Positions 32,999 to 40,792 of a stretch of DNA of 40,792 nt are shown here, in pieces. A model generated the notes under the pieces. That model worked only from the letters and a program-made list of their open reading frames with translations, did not search any database and was not told the origin of the DNA. This DNA comes from an uncultured Ectothiorhodospiraceae bacterium (GTDB taxonomy: Bacteria; Pseudomonadota; Gammaproteobacteria; Nitrococcales; Halorhodospiraceae). The stretch covers positions 1 to 40,792 of the forward strand of contig CAJXLI010000006.1 of NCBI GenBank assembly GCA_913055575.1. The letters run 5' to 3'. The first letter of the stretch is position 1. Every line of letters begins with the position of its first letter. The translations under genes and the position numbers were made by a program.

Positions 32999-34381
32999 AT
33001 GACCCAGCGCAACACCCCGTCCCCCCGAGAGCCCGATCTCGGACAGGGCATTGAGCACTGCTCTCGGCGGGAGTTCCTCAAGCTCGCCGGCCTCGGCTCC
33101 GGCGCCCTCGCCGCAGGCGGCGCAGGGACCGGGGCCCTGCTCCACAGCGAGCCCGCCCGGGCGATAGCCACCAACGCGCGCATCGTCATCGTCGGCGCCG
33201 GCGCCGCCGGGCTCGGCTGCGCCAACCGCCTCAGCGATCGCCTCGAGGGCGCCGAGATCACCGTCGTCGACCGCCGCGAGCCCCACTACTACCAGCCCGC
33301 GCTGCCGCTAGTCGGCACCGGCGTGTGGTCGCCCTCCAAGGCGAAGGATCGCAACGCGCGCTACATGCCCTCGGACGTGCGCTGGGTCAAGTCGATGGTT
33401 GCGGAGTACGACCCCGACAACAACCGGGTCGTCACCGACGAGGGCGAGACCCTCGACTACGACTACCTGATCGTGGCGACGGGCCTGGAGCTGCGCTTCG
33501 ACCAGATCGAGGGGATGAGCCCCGAGCTCATCGGCTCCCACGGCATCGCCTGCGTCTACGACACCCCCGAGCACGGCGAGCGCTCGGCGCGCGCGGTGCA
33601 GGCCTTCACCCGGGAGGGGGGCAAGGGGCTGTTCATCCGGCCGCCGGGGGATATCAAGTGCGCCGGCGCGCCGCTGAAAGTCGCCATGATCACCGAGTAC
33701 CTGCTGCGCCAGAACGGGACCCGCGAGCAGAGCGAGCTCCACTACTACCCGCCGGACAGCAGCATGTTCACCCAGCCCGACCTCGACACCTTCCTCAAGG
33801 CGTACTTCCCCGAGCAGCGGGGCATCGACATCCACTACCACCACCGCGTCAAGGGCGTCGATGCCGAGGCGCAGCGGGTGACCTTCGAGTCGGACGAGCA
33901 CGGCGAGTACACCGAGTCCTACGACCTGCTCCACATCCCGCCGCCGATGAGCGCCCCGCAGCCGGTGCGCGAGAGCGCCCTGGCCTGGGCGGAGGGCGAG
34001 ACCGATGCGGGATGGCTCGAGGTGGACCCGTACAGCCTGCGCCACCGGCGCTACCCGAACGTCTTCGGTGCCGGCGACGTCTGCGGCGTGCCCATCAGCA
34101 AGACCTCGGCGAGCGCCAAGTCCATGATCCCCGTGGTCGTCGACAACCTCGTCGACGCCATCGCCGAGCGGGAGCCGAGTGCGGCGTACAGCGGCTACAC
34201 CTCCTGCCCGCTGATCACCGAGGTCGGCGAGGCGATGCTCGTCGAGTTCAACTACGAGCTCGAGATGGTGCCCTCCTTCCCCTTCATCGACCCGCTGAAG
34301 CCGCAGTGGGCGGCCTGGGTGATGGAGAGGTGGCTCCTGCACCCGACCTACAACGCCATGCTGCGCGGCCGTATCTCCTGA
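32999..34381 (+). CDS. Sulfide:quinone oxidoreductase family flavoprotein with Tat signal
   Basis: 460 aa; Tat motif SRREFLKLAGLGSGALAAGG; IVIVGAGAAGLGCANRL, HYYQPALPLVGTGVW, IKCAGAPLK, GDVCGVPISKTSASAKSM, TSCPLITEVGEAMLVEF typical of SQR. Confidence 0.9.
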   Translation: MTQRNTPSPREPDLGQGIEHCSRREFLKLAGLGSGALAAGGAGTGALLHSEPARAIATNARIVIVGAGAAGLGCANRLSDRLEGAEITVVDRREPHYYQPALPLVGTGVWSPSKAKDRNARYMPSDVRWVKSMVAEYDPDNNRVVTDEGETLDYDYLIVATGLELRFDQIEGMSPELIGSHGIACVYDTPEHGERSARAVQAFTREGGKGLFIRPPGDIKCAGAPLKVAMITEYLLRQNGTREQSELHYYPPDSSMFTQPDLDTFLKAYFPEQRGIDIHYHHRVKGVDAEAQRVTFESDEHGEYTESYDLLHIPPPMSAPQPVRESALAWAEGETDAGWLEVDPYSLRHRRYPNVFGAGDVCGVPISKTSASAKSMIPVVVDNLVDAIAEREPSAAYSGYTSCPLITEVGEAMLVEFNYELEMVPSFPFIDPLKPQWAAWVMERWLLHPTYNAMLRGRIS

Positions 34382-34408
34382 ATCCACGCCGCCTGAGGGA
34401 GGCTAGTC

Positions 34409-34813
34409 ATGCTGGGTATTATCCCGTACACCCCGCTCGAGGTCCTCGTCGTCATCATCGAGTTCCTCCGCCCCGTACTCGGCGCTATCGCCGCGGTCGC
34501 CGTGATCGATGGGGTGCTCCTCGGCCTGAGCGCCGCCAAGATCGGCAGCAGCTTCCGCGGCCTCGGCCGCGCCCTCGGCAGCGCCCTCGGCGTCGGGGCG
34601 GTCGTCTTCGCCGTCGCGCTCGCCCTGCTGCCCGCTGCCTCGGGGGGCTCCTGGGGCTCCATCGGGGGGACCGTCGACCTCTTCGCCGTCACCGGCGGCG
34701 CCCTGGGCCTGGGCGCCGGCGCGGCTGCCGCCGTCTTCCCGCCCCTGCAGTTCCTGCTCGGCATGAATACCGGCGGGCAACGGGGCCGTGACGAGCAGTA
34801 CCGCCGGGCCTGA
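34409..34813 (+). CDS. Small Gly/Ala-rich integral membrane protein, probably cotranscribed with SQR
   Basis: 134 aa with about 4 hydrophobic segments; starts 27 nt after the SQR stop with a GAGGGAGG SD. Confidence 0.75.
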   Translation: MLGIIPYTPLEVLVVIIEFLRPVLGAIAAVAVIDGVLLGLSAAKIGSSFRGLGRALGSALGVGAVVFAVALALLPAASGGSWGSIGGTVDLFAVTGGALGLGAGAAAAVFPPLQFLLGMNTGGQRGRDEQYRRA

Positions 34814-34842
34814 GCGGTAGCCCCGCGCTCGCCACGTTGTGG

Positions 34843-34866
34843 GCGGCCGCCCCGCAGGGCGGCCGC
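34843..34866. terminator. Perfect 10-bp GC hairpin between convergent genes
   Basis: GCGGCCGCCC-CGCA-GGGCGGCCGC; no U-tract, so termination is inferred from position only. Confidence 0.4.
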
Positions 34867-34892
34867 TCCGAGGGCCGAGCGGAGGCAGCGGC

Positions 34893-35336
34893 TCAGTACA
34901 GGAAGTCGGGGAGGTGCTTGCGGACCTGATCCGGCCGCTCCAGGCGGCAGAGGTCCTTGTCGACCTCGTGGGTGATCGCGGCCTTGAGACCACTACCCAT
35001 GCGGTGGCGGAGCTGCCCCAGGAAATGCGGCGCGGCAGCGACGACCAGATGGTCGAAGCGCCCCTGCTGCCGGGCCTGCTCCAGCCACTGCGCCAGCTCC
35101 CGGGCGAAACGCTCCGCCTCGACCTCCTTGTGATCCGTCGAGGGATCCATGGCGTGGCGCTCATCCCCGGCGCCGCCTCCCCGTCCCGGCTCGTCGGTAA
35201 CGAGCTCGTGGGCCGGCAGGCGCAGCTCCGGGTTGACCCAGGTCTCGCGCTCCTGCATAGGCTCGCCCGAGCGCCTCTCGCTCTCAAAGATCCGCGCACG
35301 TGCCGCGTCGGCTGCTACGACCCAAGTCGTCGCCAT
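34893..35336 (-). CDS. Host attachment protein family (Host_attach-like)
   Basis: 147 aa from the ATG at 35336: MATTWVVAADAARARIFESERR...HFLGQLRHRMGSGLKAAITHEVDKDLCRLERPDQVRKHLPDFLY. Confidence 0.82.
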   Translation of the reverse strand: MATTWVVAADAARARIFESERRSGEPMQERETWVNPELRLPAHELVTDEPGRGGGAGDERHAMDPSTDHKEVEAERFARELAQWLEQARQQGRFDHLVVAAAPHFLGQLRHRMGSGLKAAITHEVDKDLCRLERPDQVRKHLPDFLY

Positions 35337-35510
35337 GTCGCCACCTCCTTTGCTCTGCAACCCTTCATCCGGAGGCCGGATCGGGCCGCGCCCCCGGGAT
35401 GGGACATAAGGGCAGCCACCTACATTGCCAAGGCCCTACGCGCTCCCGGTGCATCCTCCCGATGAGGTTAGTAGACTGCACACGTCCCTGTTCCGCCAAG
35501 GAGATCCACC

Positions 35511-36407
35511 ATGCCTGAGCTCGGCGCCCACGTCTCGGCAGCCGGTGGCCCGCAGAACGCCCCCGAGCGCGGACGCGAGATCGGCTGCGACTGCATCCAG
35601 CTCTTTACGCGCAACCAGCGCAGCTGGCAGGTCAAGCCGATCTCCGACGAGGAGGCCACCGCCTTCCGCCAGGCCCGGCCGGCCCAAGGTATCGGCTCGG
35701 TGATGAGCCACGCCTCGTACCTCATCAACCTAGCCGCCACCGATGCGGACAAGCACGCCAAGGCCCAGGCGGGGCTGGAGGCGGAGCTCGAGCGCTGCCA
35801 CAAGCTCGGTATCGAGCTGCTCAACTTCCACCCTGGATCCCACACCGGCGCCGGCATGGCCAAGGGGATCGCCACCATCGCCGAGACCCTCAACGCCATC
35901 TGCCGCAACCACCCGGAGAAAGACGACGTCACCCTGGTCCTGGAGAACGTCGCCGGGCAGGGGACCAGCGTCGGCGCCGACTTCCGCGACCTGGCCGCCA
36001 TCCTCGAGCGCCTGGAGGCGCCGGAGCGCTTCGGCGTCTGCGTCGACACCGCCCACGCCTTCGCCGCCGGCTACGCGCTGCACACCGCCGAGGGGTGGGA
36101 CGCCATGTGGCAGGCCTTCGACGAGGCCCTCGGCCTGGAGCAGCTCGTGGGCCTGCACCTGAACGACTCCCGGCCGGGGTGCGGCAGCCGCAAGGACCGC
36201 CACGCGCTACTCGGGCGCGGCGCCATCGGCCCCGACGCCTTCCAGCGTGCGGTGACCGACCCCCGGACGCGGGCAGTGCCGCAGTTCCTCGAGACCCCGG
36301 CAGGCCCGGCCGGCTGGGCCGAGGAGATCCGCTGGCTGCGCGCCTGCACGCAGGGAACGGCACCTCCACCCCTGCCGGAGATCGAGGACAGCGGCGCTCA
36401 AAGCTAA
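35511..36407 (+). CDS. nfo: Deoxyribonuclease IV / AP endonuclease Nfo
   Basis: 298 aa; MPELGAHVSAAGGPQNAPERGREIGCDCIQLFTRNQRSW; LLNFHPGSHTGAG; CVDTAHAFAAGY; HLNDSRPGCGSRKDRHALLGRGAIG. Confidence 0.96.
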   Translation: MPELGAHVSAAGGPQNAPERGREIGCDCIQLFTRNQRSWQVKPISDEEATAFRQARPAQGIGSVMSHASYLINLAATDADKHAKAQAGLEAELERCHKLGIELLNFHPGSHTGAGMAKGIATIAETLNAICRNHPEKDDVTLVLENVAGQGTSVGADFRDLAAILERLEAPERFGVCVDTAHAFAAGYALHTAEGWDAMWQAFDEALGLEQLVGLHLNDSRPGCGSRKDRHALLGRGAIGPDAFQRAVTDPRTRAVPQFLETPAGPAGWAEEIRWLRACTQGTAPPPLPEIEDSGAQS

Positions 36408-36426
36408 CCGACTCGAGGGACCTCCC

Positions 36427-37488
36427 ATGCCCCAACTCCCCTTCCTGATCGTCGGCCAGGGCCTGGCGGGCAGCCTGGTCGCCCTGAGCCTGCTCCAGCG
36501 CGGCGCGGCCGTGACCGTCGTCGATGACGGCGCCGCCGACGCGCCCTCGCGGGTCACCCCCGGCCTGGCGACCCCCATTGCCGGGCCGCGCCTGACCTTC
36601 CCGCCCAGCGGGGCCGACAGCACCAACGGCTCCTGGCGCCGCTACCGCGAGCTGGAGCACCAGCTCGGCCGTCCGCTGCTGACCGCCCACCAGATCCTGC
36701 ACGCAGCCGGCAGCCGCGAGGAGCTGGCCCAATTCCAGAAGCGCAAGCGCGACCCGATCTTCGCCCGCTGGCTCGGGGACCAATTCTCCGCCGGTGCCCA
36801 CGACGGCCTCCTCGCCGACCCGTGGGGTGGGTTCGAGATCCAGGGCGGCCAGGTCAACGTGCCAGCGCTGCTGGAGACGGCTGCCGACATGCTGCGCGAG
36901 CGCGGGGCGCTACGGCAGGGACGTGTAGAGCCGACGGGGCTGGCGATCGAGGATGGGCGCGTCACCTGGCAGGGCGAGCGCTACCGGGAGGTCGTCTTCT
37001 GCGACGGCCCTGCCGGTGCCGCTAACCCGTGGCTCACCGGCGTGGGGCTGCAGTGCGTGCCCGGCGAGGTGCTCACAGTGCGGCCGGCAGTCCCCGTGCC
37101 GCGGCACATCTACCACGGCCGCGCCGGCTACCTGGCACCCCAGCCCGGCCAGCACGGGCTCTTCCGCCTCGGCGCTACCTACGGCACGCCGAACACCGCG
37201 GCCCAGGCAACGGAAGCCGGCCGCGAGGGGCTACTCAGCCAGCTGCCGAGGCTGCTCTCCCGCCCTCCACGGATGGCGGTGGTGGACCACCTCGCCGGCA
37301 CCCGTCCCGCCACCCCGCAGCGCTGCCCGGTCCTCGGCCGCATCCCCGGCAGGCCGGCCGCAGTGCTCAACGGCATGGGCGCCCGCGCCATGCTCCAGGC
37401 CCCCTACCTGGCGGAATGCCTTGCCGCTCACCTCGTCGAGGACGCCCCCCTGCCCGACGGCGTCCTGGCACCGGCCGAGCCGGCATGA
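36427..37488 (+). CDS. FAD-dependent oxidoreductase (DAO fold; MnmC FAD-domain-like candidate)
   Basis: 353 aa; LIVGQGLAGSLVALSLLQRGAAVTVVDD dinucleotide motif; RVTPGLATPIAGPRL; C-terminal AVLNGMGARAMLQAPYLAE. Confidence 0.82.
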   Translation: MPQLPFLIVGQGLAGSLVALSLLQRGAAVTVVDDGAADAPSRVTPGLATPIAGPRLTFPPSGADSTNGSWRRYRELEHQLGRPLLTAHQILHAAGSREELAQFQKRKRDPIFARWLGDQFSAGAHDGLLADPWGGFEIQGGQVNVPALLETAADMLRERGALRQGRVEPTGLAIEDGRVTWQGERYREVVFCDGPAGAANPWLTGVGLQCVPGEVLTVRPAVPVPRHIYHGRAGYLAPQPGQHGLFRLGATYGTPNTAAQATEAGREGLLSQLPRLLSRPPRMAVVDHLAGTRPATPQRCPVLGRIPGRPAAVLNGMGARAMLQAPYLAECLAAHLVEDAPLPDGVLAPAEPA

Positions 37489-38095
37489 CAGAGCCGCTGA
37501 CCCGCCTCGCCCACCGCCTCGTCCGGCCCGCCCTGGGCGCCCGGGGACGGGCCTTGGACGCCACCGCCGGTAACGGCCACGACACCGTCTTCCTAGCCGA
37601 GGAGTCGGGCACTGCGGGCACCGTGCTCGCCATGGACATCCAGCAGGCCGCGCTGACGAGCACGCGGCAGCGGCTTCGCGGGGCAGGGCTCGAGGCGCGA
37701 GCGGCACTGGTGCAGGCCGACCACCGCCGGCTGGGGCGCTTGACGCCGCCAGCCTGGCGCGGCAGCGTCGATGCCGTCATGTTCAACCTCGGCTATCTCC
37801 CCGGCAGCGACCGCTCCGTGATCACGACGCCCGAGCGGACCCGGCCGGCGCTGGACGCTGCCCGCGAGCTGCTCCGCCCCGGCGGGATGCTCAGCGTGCT
37901 CGTCTACCGCGGCCACCCGGGCGGCGAGGAAGAGGCCCAGGCCGTCGCCGCCTGGATGGCTCGCGCCGCGCAGGGAGGCGCCGAGTGGCAAGAGCGGGTG
38001 GCGGCCAGCGAGCGTGGCCCCGTCCTCCACACGCTGCGCCACCCGGCGGCTACCTGCGCGACCGCGGCTACAGAGGCTCAACAGGAGGGAGCGCA

Positions 38096-38108
<13 letters not shown>
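37485..38108 (+). CDS. Class I SAM-dependent methyltransferase, YtqB/MnmM family
   Basis: 207 aa from the ATG at 37485; RALDATAGNGHDTVFLA, VLAMDIQQAAL, DAVMFNLGYLPGSDRSVITTPERTRPALDAARELLRPGGMLSVLVYRGHPGGEEEAQAV: YtqB-family hallmarks. ATGA overlap with the upstream FAD gene. Confidence 0.9.
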
Positions 38109-38767
<659 letters not shown>

Positions 38768-38827
38768 GCGCCGCGGGGGCGGGCCGGCACACGGCAGGGC
38801 GCATACCGGGTGGGATATCCGCCGGGC

Positions 38828-39136
38828 TCAGGAGCCGAGCGGCTCGATGGCCTCCAGCCTGCCCTGGAGGGCGAGGCTGGCCCGGTCCAGCTCGTACTGG
38901 TTCTGCAGGTGGAGCCACAGCTCCGGCGTCGTGCCGAGGTACCGTCCCAGGCGCAGGGCCGTATCCGCCGAGATCTCGCGCTTACCGAGCACAAGCTCGT
39001 GGATCCGCCGCGGCGGCACCCCGATCGACCTCGCCAGCCCGTGCTGGGTGAGCCCCATCGGCTCCAGGAACTGCTCGAGCAGGACCTCGCCTGGATGGAT
39101 CGGGGTACCGGCCGATGTCCGACGCCGCTTGCTCAT
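38828..39136 (-). CDS. higA: HigA-family antitoxin / XRE-type regulator
   Basis: 102 aa from the ATG at 39136; GTPIHPGEVLLEQFLEPMGLTQHGLARSIGVPPRRIHELVLGKREISADTALRLGRYLGTTPELWLHLQNQYEL. Confidence 0.92.
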   Translation of the reverse strand: MSKRRRTSAGTPIHPGEVLLEQFLEPMGLTQHGLARSIGVPPRRIHELVLGKREISADTALRLGRYLGTTPELWLHLQNQYELDRASLALQGRLEAIEPLGS

Positions 39137-39227
39137 GGCAGTGAGCATAACGCAGCTCCGTGTAGGCGCCAACGCTCGCTCCCGAGGGACGTTACGCTCG
39201 GCCTGTCGGGGGCGCCCACACAAGAAT

Positions 39228-39257
39228 GCCCCGGAGGGCGGGCCCCGGGGCTATTTT
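39228..39257. terminator. Intrinsic terminator-like hairpin downstream of metF
   Basis: GCCCCGG-N10-CCGGGGC, plus-strand TATTTTTG; minus strand followed by ATTCTTG. Confidence 0.55.
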
Positions 39258-39283
39258 TGTCGTTGTCGAGCCTCCCGACGCCG

Positions 39284-40195
39284 TCAATAGATCGGGATCT
39301 CAATCTCCTCCGGCTTGCGCTCCTCCCCGCCGGTCTCCTTGGACAGGCCGAGGTTGTGCCAGATGCGCTCGACCACCGGTGCCTTGTTCAGGGCGTAGAA
39401 GTGGATGCCCGGCGCCCCGTTATCGAGCAGGTTCTGGCATAGCTGCGTGATCACATCGATGCCGTACTCCATGCGCGAGCGCGGATCGTGCTCCCAGGCC
39501 TCCATGCGCTTGGCCAGCCAGCGCGGGATGTCCGCCTTGCAGCCCTCCGCGAAGCGGGCCTGCTGCTCGTAGTTCATCAGCGGCATGATCCCCGGGACGA
39601 TGGGGATATCTACGCCGCGCTTCTCACAGTCCTCGACGAAGCGGTAGTAGCACTCCTCGTTATAGAAGAACTGCGTGATCGCCGAGTCGGCGCCAGACTT
39701 GGCCTTGCGCACGAAGTTCTCGATGTCCGTGATGGCGTCCGGGGCCTCCGGATGGAATTCCGGATAGGCGCCCACCTCGATGTAGAAGTGGTCGCCGGTA
39801 ACCTCGCGGATGAGCTCGACGAGCTCATTGGCGTAGCTCAGCTCCCCCTGCCCCGCGGAGCCGGACCCGGAAGGGAGGTCGCCGCGCAACGCGACGATGT
39901 ACTTCACGCCCTCCTCCCGGTAGTTGAGGATCATCTCCTTGAGCTGCTCCCGGCTCGCATCAACGCAGGAGAGGTGGGGGGCGGCCTCCGCGCTGCTATT
40001 GCGCTGGATATCGACCACCGTCTCGTAGGTCCGCGACTGCGTCGAGCCGCCGGCGCCGAAGGTCACCGAGAAGTACGCCGGGTTCAGCCGCTCCAGGCGC
40101 TCCCGGGTGGCTTTCAGGCTCTCGGCCCCCTCGTCGGTCTTCGGCGGGAAGAACTCGAAGCTGAATACGCGGGGGTGTCTCTTCTGGATCTCCAT
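39284..40195 (-). CDS. metF: Methylenetetrahydrofolate reductase
   Basis: 303 aa; FSFEFFPPKTDEGAESLKATRERLERLNPAYFSVTFGAGGSTQSRT; GIMPLMNYEQQARFAEGC. Confidence 0.97.
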   Translation of the reverse strand: MEIQKRHPRVFSFEFFPPKTDEGAESLKATRERLERLNPAYFSVTFGAGGSTQSRTYETVVDIQRNSSAEAAPHLSCVDASREQLKEMILNYREEGVKYIVALRGDLPSGSGSAGQGELSYANELVELIREVTGDHFYIEVGAYPEFHPEAPDAITDIENFVRKAKSGADSAITQFFYNEECYYRFVEDCEKRGVDIPIVPGIMPLMNYEQQARFAEGCKADIPRWLAKRMEAWEHDPRSRMEYGIDVITQLCQNLLDNGAPGIHFYALNKAPVVERIWHNLGLSKETGGEERKPEEIEIPIY

Positions 40196-40219
40196 TGAAC
40201 CCCTCCGATCTGCTCGAAG

Positions 40220-40291
40220 CGTTCAGTGCTCAGCGTTCAACGTTCAGGGGGCTGCCCTGACCGCTGAACGCTGAGCGCTCAAAGCGCTCAA
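40220..40291. repeat. Inverted arrays of 7-bp repeats forming a long imperfect hairpin
   Basis: CGTTCAG TGCTCAG CGTTCAA CGTTCAG ... CTGACCG CTGAACG CTGAGCG CTCAAAG CGCTCAA; 40228-40248 pairs with 40256-40276 at 19 of 21 positions. Confidence 0.85.
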
Positions 40292-40294
40292 CCT

Positions 40295-40329
40295 GCACCC
40301 CGCGGGCTGCGCGGGGCAGCCCCGGGTGC
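40295..40329. other. Strong interrupted hairpin downstream of ahcY (possible attenuator or processing site)
   Basis: GCACCC-cgc-GGGCTGC-gcggg-GCAGCCC-c-GGGTGC. Confidence 0.6.
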
Positions 40330-40357
40330 GTTCTCGGCCGAGCCGTGTCGTATCGCC

Positions 40358-40792
<435 letters not shown>

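Noticed and set aside
33325-34791. Plus-strand 488-aa R/A/P-rich ORF
   Set aside because: Alternative frame of SQR and the small membrane protein; highly Arg-rich as expected of frame-shifted GC-rich code.
34893-35336. True phage or plant attachment factor
   Set aside because: The Host_attach family name is historical; there is no local phage or symbiosis context, so the function is left open.
35929-36801. Minus-strand 290-aa ORF
   Set aside because: Antisense to nfo and the FAD oxidoreductase; both sense genes are supported by motifs.

Overview
This 40.8 kb, high-GC window looks chromosomal and comes from an anoxygenic phototrophic gammaproteobacterium. The gene content is Halorhodospira/Ectothiorhodospiraceae-like; that taxon is inferred from content, not searched. 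The left end (about 1-7.2 kb) is part of a bacteriochlorophyll cluster: bchF-bchN-bchB-bchH on the minus strand, a divergent and unusually short PpsR/CrtJ-like regulator, and a BciB-like 8-vinyl reductase. A separate light-harvesting beta/alpha pair with a divergent peptide deformylase gene behind it lies at 15.7-16.8 kb. The middle is a typical gammaproteobacterial core block: tRNA-Arg, tRNA-Ser, csrA, lysC, alaS, recX, recA, thpR, pncC, mutS, fdxA. The right part holds xerD-like, slipin, rlmM, sufE, a Tat-signal sulfide:quinone oxidoreductase with a small membrane protein, nfo, an FAD oxidoreductase plus YtqB/MnmM-like methyltransferase pair, an SDR, an orphan HigA-like regulator, metF, and truncated ahcY. 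I saw no CRISPR array, rRNA, prophage or intact transposon. Best leads: (1) a FAD-oxidoreductase/MnmM-like pair overlapping by ATGA that could be a split substitute for bifunctional MnmC; (2) a mini-PpsR next to a 34-bp symmetric double operator that embeds the -35 of the bchF operon; (3) a divergent deformylase gene behind antenna genes; (4) a Tat-exported SQR with a putative membrane partner; (5) inverted arrays of 7-bp repeats between ahcY and metF.
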